Positions 53,100 to 63,364 of a stretch of 64,000 nucleotides of DNA are shown here, piece after piece. The notes beneath the pieces were generated by a model. It had not been told where the DNA came from. It saw only the letters and a list, made by a program, of their open reading frames with translations, and searched no databases. Within the stretch, counting starts at the first letter, position 1, and each line of letters opens with the position of its first letter. The DNA is from Thermomonospora echinospora (GTDB lineage: Bacteria; Actinomycetota; Actinomycetes; Streptosporangiales; Streptosporangiaceae), in the NCBI RefSeq assembly GCF_900108175.1, contig NZ_FNVO01000001.1, forward strand, positions 337,499 to 401,498, given 5' to 3'. The position numbers and the translations under genes are program-made.

Positions 53100-53702
53100 G
53101 TGCTGCGAGTGGGATTGACCGGTGGAATCGGTTCCGGCAAGAGCGAGGTGTCCGCGCGGCTGGCCGCCCGCGGGGCCGTTGTCATCGACGCCGACAAGAT
53201 CGCCCGGGAGGTGGTCGAGCCCGGCACGCCGGGGCTGTCCGCCGTGGTGGCCGAATTCGGCCAGGAGGTGCTGCTGCCCGACGGCTCCATGGACCGCGAG
53301 AAGGTCGGCTCGATCGTGTTCGCCGACGCCGGGCGCCGCGCCGCCCTCAACGCGATCGTGCACCCCCTGGTGGGGGAGCGCATGCAGGAACTCATGGCGG
53401 CCGCCCCCGGCGACGCCATCGTGGTCTACGACGTCCCGCTGCTGGCCGAGAACGGCCTGAAGGAGATGTACGACGTGGTCGTCGTGGTGGACGTGCCGGA
53501 GGAGACGCAGCTCGAACGGCTCACCGGCCGCCGCGGCATGACCGAGCGGGACGCCCGCGCCCGGATCGCGGCACAGGCGTCCCGGCAGGACCGGCTGGCG
53601 ATCGCCGACCACGTCATCGACAATTCCGGGACGCTGCGGGACCTGGACGCCCGGGTCGAGGCGCTCTGGGCGGACCTGGCCGAGCGGGCCGCGGCCGCCT
53701 GA
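53100..53702 (+). CDS. coaE: Dephospho-CoA kinase
   Basis: 200 residues, GTG start. It phosphorylates dephospho-CoA in the last step of coenzyme A synthesis. P-loop [13 protein letters not shown] at the N-terminus, [12 protein letters not shown] (substrate Asp), [13 protein letters not shown] and the lid [17 protein letters not shown] are all present. Single CoaE domain, without the UPF0157 extension found in mycobacterial and some other actinobacterial CoaE proteins. Confidence 0.96.
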   Translation: MLRVGLTGGIGSGKSEVSARLAARGAVVIDADKIAREVVEPGTPGLSAVVAEFGQEVLLPDGSMDREKVGSIVFADAGRRAALNAIVHPLVGERMQELMAAAPGDAIVVYDVPLLAENGLKEMYDVVVVVDVPEETQLERLTGRRGMTERDARARIAAQASRQDRLAIADHVIDNSGTLRDLDARVEALWADLAERAAAA

Positions 53703-53777
53703 TCTCCACCTCGGTCACGTGAGGCGATACCTCGCTACGCTCTGTCAAAAATGCGATATGTCGAGTGTCAGCTCCCT

Positions 53778-53783
53778 TAGGCT
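53778..53783 (+). promoter_or_regulatory. -10 element of leaderless histidine kinase mRNA
   Basis: TAGGCT, 6 nt, ATG at 53790. Further upstream, TGAGG-CGATA-CCTCGC (53719-53734) forms a small dyad. Confidence 0.5.
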
Positions 53784-53789
53784 CGCCTC

Positions 53790-54950
53790 ATGTTCAGGGG
53801 TCCGCGGCCGGCGAGGTGGCCGACGAAGCGATCACGGGTGCTGGACGTCTCGCTGGCCGTCGGTTCGGCCGCCGTCGACGGGCTGGCGCTGTGGTTTCTG
53901 ACCCTGGACTCCTTCTGGGCGCCGCGCGGAGTGGCCGCCGTGGCGGCGTTCCTGGTCGGCCTGGCCCTGGTGGTGCGGCGCCGGCATCCGGTCGCGTTGG
54001 CCGGGCTGACGATCGTCGCCGGGGTGGGCCTGGGCTCCGGCCTCACCTCGGGGCTCATCGCGCTGTACTCGCTCGGCGCGTACGCCGCCTCCCGCCGGGC
54101 CGTCACCTGCCTGGCCGCAGTGGCGATCACGGGGTTCACGCTGCAGCCCGAGCCCGGCCTGAGTCATGACGAGCCGCTGCTGCTGCGGCTGGTCGTCGCG
54201 GCTGTCTTCGTCGCGCCGCCGGTGCTGCTGGGCCTGTACATGGGCACCCGCAAGCAGCTCATCGCCTCGCTGCAGGAGCGCACCCGGCGGCTGGAACGCG
54301 AGCGGACCCTGCTGGCCGAGCGCGCCCGGGTGGAGGAGCGCGCCCGTATCGCCCGAGAGATGCACGACGTGGTGGCCAACCGGGTCAGCGTCATGGTGGT
54401 GCACGCCTCGGCGCTGCGGGCGATCGTGGCCCGCGATCCCGAGCGTGCCGCCGAGACCGCCGCGGTCATCGGCGACATGGGACGGCAGGCGCTGGAGGAG
54501 CTGCGCCAGGTGATCGGGGTGCTGCGGCTCGGCGAGGACAGCGGCCCGCAGGCGACGCCCACCCTGGCGGACCTGCGCGAGCTGGTCGACCAGTCCGGGG
54601 CGGCCGGGCTGAAGGTGTGCCTGACCACGGAGATCGAGGACGGGGCGCTGCCCCCGGAGGTGGCCCGCACCGTCTACCGGGTGATCCAGGAGGCGCTCAC
54701 CAACGTCCACAAGCACGCCGGCGACGCCGACACCCACGTGCTGATCCGGCAGACGCCGGACGTGATCGAGATGTCGGTGGAGAACGCCCCGGCCGACGCC
54801 GAGCCCGGCCACGCCCTGCCCGGCGGCGGCAACGGCCTGGTGGGACTGCGGGAACGGGTCACCGCGCTGGGCGGCTCCCTGCAGGCCGGTCCCCGGCCCG
54901 GCGGCGGCTTCGCCGTCCACGCCCGCATCCCGCTGCCCGTCACCTCCTGA
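53790..54950 (+). CDS. Orphan NarL-system histidine kinase (HisKA_3)
   Basis: 386 residues. Four to five N-terminal membrane helices (about 15-155) without a large extracytoplasmic loop; a coiled-coil linker (about 160-190); H-box ARIAREMHDVVANRVSVMVVH with the phospho-His at about 191; ATPase domain with N-box EALTNVHKHAG and G-box GNGLVGLRERV. No response regulator is adjacent (coaE upstream, uvrB downstream), although this kinase type usually pairs with a LuxR-type regulator. It probably senses a membrane-associated cue. Confidence 0.9.
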   Translation: MFRGPRPARWPTKRSRVLDVSLAVGSAAVDGLALWFLTLDSFWAPRGVAAVAAFLVGLALVVRRRHPVALAGLTIVAGVGLGSGLTSGLIALYSLGAYAASRRAVTCLAAVAITGFTLQPEPGLSHDEPLLLRLVVAAVFVAPPVLLGLYMGTRKQLIASLQERTRRLERERTLLAERARVEERARIAREMHDVVANRVSVMVVHASALRAIVARDPERAAETAAVIGDMGRQALEELRQVIGVLRLGEDSGPQATPTLADLRELVDQSGAAGLKVCLTTEIEDGALPPEVARTVYRVIQEALTNVHKHAGDADTHVLIRQTPDVIEMSVENAPADAEPGHALPGGGNGLVGLRERVTALGGSLQAGPRPGGGFAVHARIPLPVTS

Positions 54951-55152
54951 CCGCCGTCCCGTGGCGCGCCGCTCCTGACCCTCCTCGGCCGGCCGACCGG
55001 CAGGACGCCCGTCCGGACACGGCGCATTCCGCGGCACGGTGGGCGGTGGTGGCCTGCGGAAATACCGTAGGGGCCGGAATTGTCATACCGGCTGCGTACA
55101 GTGGGAAAGCGCGGGGGAAACCGCCCGCGTGGTGGAGCAGGGGAGGAACGAC

Positions 55153-57270
<2,118 letters not shown>

Positions 57271-57400
57271 CGCGGCGACCACCGGCGTTCGCCGCGGCGG
57301 CCTTGAGCCGGGCCGCCTCGACGGTGACGGCGAGCTCCTGACCAGTCAGGCCGGCGGCGCGACCCAGCCTGGTCGCCGCGTCCGCGATGCCGCGCTCCTG

Positions 57401-57438
57401 AGCCCCTCCGGGCGCGGCGGTCCGCGCCCGGAGGGGCT
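57401..57438. terminator. Strong hairpin downstream of uvrB
   Basis: Perfect 17-bp stem (AGCCCCTCCGGGCGCGG at 57401-57417, complement at 57422-57438) with a 4-nt loop. It lies 130 bp past the uvrB stop. The spacer 57271-57618 holds no supported gene; the minus-strand frame crossing it runs through this hairpin. Confidence 0.75.
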
Positions 57439-57618
57439 GTCGCGGAACGAGTCCTGGTGTACGCGCCGCGACACCGGGATCGCCCGCGGACGCGCGAAGT
57501 GCTGAGGCGCTGTCCGTTCCGCTCGGCGTCACATCCGGCGGCACGGTCATCGCGTGACCGGGCCCCGTGCAGGGGAATTCCGTTGCCCGTGGATCTCCAC
57601 GGTGCTTGGGTGGGCGGA

Positions 57619-58101
57619 ATGGGGATGGCGGTACGGGAGGCACAGGCGCGGGATCTGGCGTTGCTGCCGGAGATCGAGCGCAGCGCGGACGGGGTGTTCG
57701 CGTCGTTGGGCATCGTCTTCCCGCCGGGGCCCACGGTGATCGAGGAGGTCGGCGCCGACGCCCGGGTGCTGGTCGTGGGGGAGCCGCCGGTCGGGTTCGC
57801 GGCGGTCGTTGAACTGGATGGGCATCCGCATCTGGAGCAGATCGCCCTGAGCGCCGGGCACACCGGCCGGGGGATCGGCGGGCTGCTGCTGGAGCGGGTC
57901 GTCGCGCAGGCCACCGGGCCGCTGACGCTGATCACGTTCCGCCACGTGCCGTGGAACGGGCCGTGGTACGCCCGGCACGGCTTTACCGAGCTGCCCGAGG
58001 AGCGGTGGGGCCCGCAACTGCGAGCGCACTGGCAGGCCGAGATCGACGGCGGGCTGCACGCCCTGGGGCCGCGTCTGGTGATGTGCCGCCGGAGCGGTTG
58101 A
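57619..58101 (+). CDS. GNAT-family N-acetyltransferase
   Basis: 160 residues from ATG at 57619 (ATG at 57625 and GTG at 57610 are alternatives; the conserved part begins MAVREAQARDLALLPEIE). The acetyl-CoA motif is LEQIALSAGHTGRGIGGLLL (about 75-94), followed by FRHVPWNGPWYARHGFTEL, typical of the alpha4-beta5 region. The C-terminal stretch RAHWQAEIDGGLHALGPRLVMCR is common in a clade annotated as GNAT proteins of unknown substrate. A repeated GCCTGCCCCGG..TGGATCATGG motif follows the stop at 58107-58148. Confidence 0.85.
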   Translation: MGMAVREAQARDLALLPEIERSADGVFASLGIVFPPGPTVIEEVGADARVLVVGEPPVGFAAVVELDGHPHLEQIALSAGHTGRGIGGLLLERVVAQATGPLTLITFRHVPWNGPWYARHGFTELPEERWGPQLRAHWQAEIDGGLHALGPRLVMCRRSG

Positions 58102-58323
58102 CGCCTGCCCGGGCGTGGATCATGGCGCCTGCCCCGGCATGGATCATGGGTCGGACATGTCGGACTTTGCATTCTTAGTACGCATATAGCACGTACATGG
58201 CGTTACGGGGCACAAGGTCAAGGTTGCCAGGGGCAATCACTACCAAGCGGGTGGTGTGTCAGAGGGCCGGCTGTCCGAGGATCGACTACGCAGGCCGAAA
58301 CAGCGATGCGAACGGTGGGCGGC

Positions 58324-58674
58324 ATGACGAGCATGACCCTGCGCAGGGAGGACGACTTCTCGGTCACGGTGCTGCGGCACGCGGACCGGGCCGTGGTCTA
58401 CGTCTCGGGGGACATCGACCTGAGCACCGAGGGCCATCTGCGGCAGGCACTGTTGTCCTTGATCGGCGGACGGGTGCGCAAGGTGATCGTGGACCTGCGC
58501 GACGTCGGCCTCTTCGGTTCCGACGCGTTGCGGGTGCTGGCCCAGGCCCAGCGGGTGGCCGACGTTGCGGACGTCTCGCTGATCCTGGCGGCGGTGCCGC
58601 GCGGCGCGCTGCGCATCATCGAGATCACCGGCATGGTCGACACGTTCAACATCCGTCGACTCACCCCGGCCTGA
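58324..58674 (+). CDS. STAS-domain protein (anti-sigma factor antagonist-like)
   Basis: 116 residues from ATG at 58324 (GGTGGGCGG upstream); ATG at 58306 is in frame but lacks a ribosome site. STAS pattern VVYVSGDIDLSTEGHLRQALLSL, then VIVDLRDVGLFGSDALRVLAQA. The usual D-S-S-G loop reads G-S-D-A, keeping the Ser but losing the preceding Asp. It could still be phosphorylated by an anti-sigma kinase. Third STAS gene of the window. No partner kinase is nearby. Confidence 0.8.
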   Translation: MTSMTLRREDDFSVTVLRHADRAVVYVSGDIDLSTEGHLRQALLSLIGGRVRKVIVDLRDVGLFGSDALRVLAQAQRVADVADVSLILAAVPRGALRIIEITGMVDTFNIRRLTPA

Positions 58675-58706
58675 CCGCCGCGGACCCGCCGGCCGGCCGC
58701 CGCCGG

Positions 58707-59276
58707 TCAGCGGGTCCCGCCGCGGGACAGCAGGGGCATCAGCACGGCGTCGACCAGGCGTTCGGCCAGCCGTTCGTCGGGGGTCGGGTCGCGCAGCAGC
58801 ACCCGGAAGGTGAACAGGGCGGGCACCAGCGACAGCACCAGCCGGGGGTCGGCCTCGGGGCGGATCTCGCCGCGCAGCGTGGCGCGGCCGAGCGCCCTGC
58901 GGGCGCACTCGGTCCGCGGCAACAGGAACCTCTCCCGGAACGCCCGGTCCAGTTCGGGGTGGTGGCGCAGGGCGGCCAGCAGGCCCACCAGGGCCTGGCC
59001 GTAGACGGCGAACTCGTGGGCCAGCCGGGTCGTCACCGTCAGCAGTTCGGCGCGCAGCCCGGCGTCGCTCGGCTCGCTCCCGGGCGGTCCGAGGGCCTCC
59101 ACCAGGGCCTCCACGGCCAGCTCGGCCGGGTGCGCCCAGCGGTGCCGCAGCTGTTCGACCTCGATCCCGGCGCGCTCGGCCACCGCCGCGTACCCGAACT
59201 CCTGGTAGGGGCGTTCGGCGAGCACGGCCAGCGCCGCGGCGAGGAGGGCGTCGGTCCGTGGACCGGTTGCGGGCAC
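58707..59276 (-). CDS. TetR-family transcriptional regulator
   Basis: 189 residues from GTG at 59276 (AGGGGGA upstream). The N-terminal helix-turn-helix (about 8-52) reads LLAAALAVLAERPYQEFGYA then AVAERAGIEVEQLRHRW. The C-terminal domain resembles TetR_C_16-like all-helical ligand domains (ALFTFRVLLRDPTPDERLAERLVDAVLMP, split for reading). It lies before the SGNH gene on the opposite strand. An 8-bp inverted repeat upstream may be its own operator. Whether it also binds the 17-bp sites at 61689 and 63348 is open. Confidence 0.82.
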   Translation of the reverse strand: MPATGPRTDALLAAALAVLAERPYQEFGYAAVAERAGIEVEQLRHRWAHPAELAVEALVEALGPPGSEPSDAGLRAELLTVTTRLAHEFAVYGQALVGLLAALRHHPELDRAFRERFLLPRTECARRALGRATLRGEIRPEADPRLVLSLVPALFTFRVLLRDPTPDERLAERLVDAVLMPLLSRGGTR

Positions 59277-59288
59277 GGCGATTCCCCC

Positions 59289-59321
59289 TGTCGGTCGGCG
59301 GGTTCCGCACGGTGACCGACA
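59289..59321. promoter_or_regulatory. Inverted repeat upstream of TetR
   Basis: TGTCGGTC (59289-59296), 17 bp, GACCGACA (59314-59321): perfect 8-bp arms 12 bp before the TetR start. Likely autoregulatory operator. Confidence 0.5.
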
Positions 59322-59472
59322 GTTTCGCAGGGCGGCGCACCTCGTGTCAGGCATACGGGGGCCTGGTCCGGCCACCGGACGGAGAGTCAGGATTTGTGAT
59401 CTACAACGTAAAGGCGGGAACCCTTGGGCCCGTCCGGGCGTCTGCTCATGCGGGCGGTGATGAGGGGGGAAC

Positions 59473-60543
59473 ATGGCCGGGCCGAAGCAGTGGCCACGCG
59501 GTGCCCAGCGAGGAGGCCGCGTACGACTCGGCGGGCGGGGGGCGGCCCTCGCGCTGCTGCTGGCCCTGCTCCTGGTCACGGCCGGCTCGCTGGTGGCGCT
59601 ACCCGCGGTGCGCTGCGAGGTCTTCGGCCAGGGCTGCCACCGCCCGGCCCCGGCGCCGGCGGCCACTGGACCGGCCAGCACCGCCCCCCGGCCGCTCACC
59701 CCGGTAGAGGCGGCCACCCGGGGCGCCTACGTGGCGCTCGGCGACTCCTACTCCTCGGGCGAGGGGGCGTACGCGACCGCCGCCGACCTGGCGTCAGACA
59801 ACCGGTGTCACCGCACCTCGCTGGCCTACTACCACGCGGTCGTCGAGGAGTTCCGGTTCGCCGGCGGCAGCGCGTTCTGGGCGTGCTCCGGCGCGACCAC
59901 GGCCAGTGTGCTGAAGGGCAGGTCGGGGGAGCCGCCGCAGGCCGACCGGGTCGACGCCGACACCAGCCTGGTGACGATCAGCGTGGGCGGCAACGACGCG
60001 GGCTTCTCCCGGGTGCTGGGCGGCTGCGTGGTGCGGCTGCCGTGGAGCCGGGGGTGCCGGCAACAGGGCGCCGAGATCGCCGGCCGGCTGGCCGCGCTGC
60101 GGCAGTCGCTGACCACCGTGCTCGACACGATCACCGAGCGGGCCCCGCGCGCCCGGGTGATCGTGCTGGGCTATCCGCGGATCTTCGCCGAGGTCTCCGG
60201 CGCCACCGGCGACAACCTGACCATCGGCGACCAGCAGTGGCTGAACGCCCGGGCCCGAGACCTCAACGAGGTGATCCGGCAGGTGGCGGCCGAGCGGGAC
60301 CACCAGATCGCGGCGACCCGGGGCCGGGGCAGCGTGGAGTTCATCGACGCCTACAGCGCCTTCTCCGGCCACGAGATCGGCAGCGCCGACCCCTACGTCA
60401 ACGGGCTGCGGGTCAATCTGTCGGCGCTGGCGGCCGAGCCCGGCAGCTTCCACCCCACCGCCGGGGGCTACCGGGCCCTGGGTCGTCTGTTCGTCGAGCA
60501 GATCAGGAAGGGGCCGGGCCGTCCCCTGAACCAGTTCCGCTGA
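59473..60543 (+). CDS. Secreted SGNH/GDSL hydrolase
   Basis: 356 residues, ATG with GAGGGGGG upstream. An Arg/Gly-rich start, signal anchor (about 22-45), short Pro/Ala linker, then an SGNH domain with block I ALGDSYSSGEG (nucleophile Ser about 91), block III SVGGNDAGF (Asn) and block V PGSFHPTAGGY (catalytic His). Cys residues (CHRTS, WACSG, GGCVVRL, SRGC) suggest disulfides, as in Streptomyces lipases of this family. It probably cleaves esters extracellularly. The 3' end overlaps the convergent flavoprotein gene by 41 bp. Confidence 0.9.
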   Translation: MAGPKQWPRGAQRGGRVRLGGRGAALALLLALLLVTAGSLVALPAVRCEVFGQGCHRPAPAPAATGPASTAPRPLTPVEAATRGAYVALGDSYSSGEGAYATAADLASDNRCHRTSLAYYHAVVEEFRFAGGSAFWACSGATTASVLKGRSGEPPQADRVDADTSLVTISVGGNDAGFSRVLGGCVVRLPWSRGCRQQGAEIAGRLAALRQSLTTVLDTITERAPRARVIVLGYPRIFAEVSGATGDNLTIGDQQWLNARARDLNEVIRQVAAERDHQIAATRGRGSVEFIDAYSAFSGHEIGSADPYVNGLRVNLSALAAEPGSFHPTAGGYRALGRLFVEQIRKGPGRPLNQFR

Positions 60544-61672
60544 GGGCGTTGAGGCGGTCGAGGGCGTCGGTGAACTCCTGGACCATGTCGTAGACGACCT
60601 GGCGGGCGGGACGGACGGTGTTCATCAGCCCCACGCACTGGCCAACGAAGTAGTTGGCCAGCTCCCGGGCTCCCTCGTTGCCGCTCGCGGCGACCCGGTC
60701 GATCTGCCGCATGGCGCCCTCGGCCACCACCATCTGCAGCGGCATGCCCAGTGAGCCGGGGCTGTCGGGTCCCTCCCAGGCGTCGGTCCAGGCCGACCTG
60801 AGCTGGCGGGCCGGCTTGCCGGTGCGCGAGCGCGAGCGGACGGTGTCGCGGGAGGTGGCGGCCAGCATCTTCGCCTTGACGTGCGGCGGCGTCTCGGCCT
60901 CCTCGGTGGTCAGCCAGACCGAGCCGCACCACACGCCGCAGGCCCCCAGCGCCATCGCGGCGGCCATCTGGCGGCCGGTGGCGATGCCCCCGGCGGCCAG
61001 CACGGGGATCGGCGCGACCGTGTCGACCACCTCAGGGACCAGCACCATCGTGGAGATCTCGCCGGTGTGGCCGCCGGCCTCGCCGCCCTGCGCGACGATC
61101 AGGTCCACCCCGGCGGCCACCTGGCGCCGCGCGTGCTCGGCGGTGCCGACCAGGGCCGCGACCGGGACCCCGGCGGACTTGGCGGCCTCCACCATGCGGG
61201 GCGGCGGGGTGCCGAGCGCGCTGGCGATCAGCCGGATGGGGTGGGCCAGCGAGACGTCGATGAGGTCGGTGGCGCCCTGCTCGGTGACCTGGGAGCCGAC
61301 GCCCCGGGCGGTGGACCTGCGGGCCGCCTCGAAGTCGGGCAGCGGAACGCCGTGCCGCTCGAACAGGTCCCGCAGGAAACCCCAGTGCTCCTGGGGCACC
61401 GCGGCGAGCATCGCGCCGAGCCCGCCGCCCGCCTCGTCGGTTCCCTTGAGGTCGAGCTTGGCGGGCACCAGCACGTCCACCCCGTACGGCCGACCGCCGA
61501 CCTGCCGGTCGATCCAGCTCAGCTCCTCCTCCAGCCGGTCGGGGGTGTACGCCACGGCGCCGAGCACGCCCATCCCGCCGGCGTTGGTGACGGCCGCGAC
61601 CACGTCACGGCAGTGGCTGAACGCCAGCAGCGGGAACTCGATGCCGAACATCTCGCAAATCTCGGTGCGCAT
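60503..61672 (-). CDS. Nitronate monooxygenase-family flavoprotein, IpdC-like
   Basis: 389 residues, ATG at 61672; TAGCGT six bases upstream predicts a leaderless mRNA. TIM-barrel FMN protein: CEMFGIEFPLLAFSHCRDVVAAVTNAGGMGVLG, VAQGGEAGGHTGE, PVLAAGGIATGRQMAAAMALGACGVWCGSVW (split for reading). The N-terminus and the WLTTEEAETPP stretch resemble mycobacterial IpdC (Rv3553), a reductase of steroid C/D-ring degradation, more than true nitronate oxidases. This is judged from memory, not from a search. An ACCGAA-N5-TTCGGT operator sits just above its -10. Confidence 0.85.
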   Translation of the reverse strand: MRTEICEMFGIEFPLLAFSHCRDVVAAVTNAGGMGVLGAVAYTPDRLEEELSWIDRQVGGRPYGVDVLVPAKLDLKGTDEAGGGLGAMLAAVPQEHWGFLRDLFERHGVPLPDFEAARRSTARGVGSQVTEQGATDLIDVSLAHPIRLIASALGTPPPRMVEAAKSAGVPVAALVGTAEHARRQVAAGVDLIVAQGGEAGGHTGEISTMVLVPEVVDTVAPIPVLAAGGIATGRQMAAAMALGACGVWCGSVWLTTEEAETPPHVKAKMLAATSRDTVRSRSRTGKPARQLRSAWTDAWEGPDSPGSLGMPLQMVVAEGAMRQIDRVAASGNEGARELANYFVGQCVGLMNTVRPARQVVYDMVQEFTDALDRLNALSGTGSGDGPAPS

Positions 61673-61678
61673 GTTCCG

Positions 61679-61684
61679 ACGCTA
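61679..61684 (-). promoter_or_regulatory. -10 element of the IpdC-like gene
   Basis: TAGCGT on the minus strand, 6 nt before the ATG at 61672. The operator begins 5 bp further upstream. Confidence 0.5.
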
Positions 61685-61688
61685 CTTA

Positions 61689-61705
61689 ACCGAATGGCGT
61701 TCGGT
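61689..61705. promoter_or_regulatory. Operator ACCGAA-N5-TTCGGT (site 1)
   Basis: ACCGAA (61689-61694), TGGCG, TTCGGT (61700-61705). It lies immediately upstream of the -10 of the IpdC-like gene. The same arms and spacing occur at 63348-63364. Confidence 0.7.
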
Positions 61706-61732
61706 CCAGTCCGGGGGTCGCGCCGGCGCCGC

Positions 61733-62131
61733 TCAGGCGGGCCGGAACAGCAGGTACGACTCGCCCTCGTCCGGGTGCACGAAGGACGCCCGCAGCGGCA
61801 GGCCCTCGCGCAGCGCGGACGCGTTCACCCCGTCCAGGCGCGCGTGCAGCCACGGGCCCTCGGCCAGCTCGACCAGGGCCAGATGGGCGGGCGGCGGCGC
61901 GGTGCCGTCCCCGGCCGGGCGCCCGTGCTTGACCGCCCAGGTCACCAAGGTGGCCTCACCGGTGGCCTCGGCCCACGACAGCTCCTCGTCGCCGCAGCCG
62001 GAGCAGCCGCCGTGGTCCGGGGCGTACCAGCGGTCGCACCGCTCGCACCGCCTGATCACCAGCCGGTCGGCGGCGGCGCCGTCGAAGAACGGGTCGGTGC
62101 GGCCGTCCCTGCGCATGATCCCGACGTCCAC
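61733..62131 (-). CDS. Zn-ribbon/OB-fold DUF35 protein (ChsH2/Ltp2-partner type)
   Basis: 132 residues from GTG at 62131, two bases past the stop of the thiolase-like gene, with AAGGGGG upstream. N-terminal zinc ribbon CERCDRWYAPDHGGCSGCG (two CxxC pairs, about 32-51) and OB-fold (ATGEATLVTWAVKH to SYLLFRP). DUF35 proteins form complexes with thiolase-fold Ltp2 aldolases or hydratases in steroid side-chain degradation. The tight coupling with the thiolase-like gene fits this. Confidence 0.87.
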   Translation of the reverse strand: MDVGIMRRDGRTDPFFDGAAADRLVIRRCERCDRWYAPDHGGCSGCGDEELSWAEATGEATLVTWAVKHGRPAGDGTAPPPAHLALVELAEGPWLHARLDGVNASALREGLPLRASFVHPDEGESYLLFRPA

Positions 62132-62133
62132 GG

Positions 62134-63300
62134 CTAGGCCCCCTTCCGGTGTGGGCTGACGATCAGGGTGGAGTGGTGGTCCAGGATGCCGCCGTTGCCG
62201 CTGACCAGGACCACGTCGTTCTTGGCGACTTGGCGTTCGCCGCCGTCTCCGCGGGCCTGGATCACCGCCTCTGACAGCGGGGTCATGCCCCACATGTAGT
62301 ACGCCGACAGCTGGCCGCCGCCGGTGTTGGTGGGCAGTGCGCCGCCCGGCCCCAGCGCCCCGGACGCGGCGAACGCGCCGCCCTCGCCCTTGGCGCAGAA
62401 CCCGTAGTCCTCCAGGGAGACCAGGACGGTGTAGGTGTAGCAGTCGTACAACTGGCAGATGTCGACGTCCTGGGCGGTGACCCCGGCCATCTTCATCGCG
62501 GTCGGCCCGGAGACGGCGGCGCCGGTGGTGAGGCCGAACTCGCTGCCGCGCTCCTTGGAGTGCCCCGGGTGGCCCTGTCCCCAGCCCCAGATGTGGACGG
62601 GCGGGCGCGCCAGGTCCCGGGCCCGGTCGGCGCCGGTGACGACGACCGCGATGGCGCCGTTGGAGACCAGGCAGCAGTCCAGCAGGTGCAGCGGCTCGGC
62701 CACCCAGCGCGAGTTCTGGTGGTCGGCCAGCGTCATGGGCTCGCGCATCTGCGCCAGCGGGTTCATGACGGCCCACTGCCGGGTGCTGACCGCGATCGCG
62801 CCGAGCTGCTCACTGGTGGTGCCGTAGCGGTTCATGTGGCGCCGGGCGGCCAGCGCGTACGGGGTGTTGACGTCGCGGAAGCCGAGCGCGGCGGTCATGC
62901 CGCCGAAGCCGTACCACTCTCTGGCGTCGCGCTGGTAGGCGCTGCCCGACGACTGCCGGGGACGCAGCGGCGCGTCGGCGAACACGCACGCGACGGCGGA
63001 CGCGGCCCCGCTGATCACCGACATGGCCGCGTACGCCACCATGGCGCCGGCGGTGGCGCCGAAGGAGTTCATCACGGTCAGCACCCGCAGGTCGCGCAGC
63101 CCCATCGTGTCGGCCAGCTCGATGCCGGGGGAGCCGCCCAGCCCGTGACTGACCACCAGCCCGTCCAGGTCCGCCAGGCCCAGTCCGGCGTCGGTGACCG
63201 CGCGGCGCACCGCGTCGGCCGCCAGCCGGCGCGGGCTGCGCCCGTACACCCTGCCGAGCTCGGTCATGCCGAGCCCGGCGATCGCCGCCCCCTCACCCAT
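62134..63300 (-). CDS. Thiolase-fold lipid-transfer-type protein (Ltp2-like aldolase candidate)
   Basis: 388 residues, ATG with GGGAGGGG upstream. Thiolase fold: AIAGLGMTELGRVYGRSP, SVISGAASAVACVFAD and the C-terminal VLVSGNGGILDHHSTLIV. The nucleophilic Cys of thiolases is absent (VMNSFGATAGAM), and the downstream Cys is replaced by Gly-Asn-Gly-Gly. Conserved Tyr residues remain in CQLYDCYTYT and SAYYMWG, as in Ltp2 aldolases, which use Tyr to cleave beta-hydroxyacyl-CoA side chains. Encoded with its DUF35 partner. The substrate (sterol, bile acid or other branched acyl-CoA) is not determined. Confidence 0.85.
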   Translation of the reverse strand: MGEGAAIAGLGMTELGRVYGRSPRRLAADAVRRAVTDAGLGLADLDGLVVSHGLGGSPGIELADTMGLRDLRVLTVMNSFGATAGAMVAYAAMSVISGAASAVACVFADAPLRPRQSSGSAYQRDAREWYGFGGMTAALGFRDVNTPYALAARRHMNRYGTTSEQLGAIAVSTRQWAVMNPLAQMREPMTLADHQNSRWVAEPLHLLDCCLVSNGAIAVVVTGADRARDLARPPVHIWGWGQGHPGHSKERGSEFGLTTGAAVSGPTAMKMAGVTAQDVDICQLYDCYTYTVLVSLEDYGFCAKGEGGAFAASGALGPGGALPTNTGGGQLSAYYMWGMTPLSEAVIQARGDGGERQVAKNDVVLVSGNGGILDHHSTLIVSPHRKGA

Positions 63301-63342
63301 GGATCCTCACCATCCCCTCCCGCAGGTGCGTTCCCGGCAGCC

Positions 63343-63364
63343 ACCGTACCGAACCGCATTCGGT
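63343..63364. promoter_or_regulatory. Operator ACCGAA-N5-TTCGGT (site 2) overlapping a -10
   Basis: ACCGAA (63348-63353), CCGCA, TTCGGT (63359-63364). On the minus strand TACGGT (63348-63343) is a -10 for the thiolase-like operon and overlaps the operator by one base, so a bound repressor would block the promoter. Confidence 0.7.

Noticed and set aside
55039-55152. LexA-type SOS box before uvrB
   Set aside because: No GAAC-N4-GTTC-like element was found in the leader; the GGAACGAC at the ribosome site does not fit.
58107-58148. Direct repeat GCCTGCCCCGG..TGGATCATGG behind the GNAT gene
   Set aside because: Two copies only, with no dyad or gene context. Noted in the gene entry but too weak for a separate claim.
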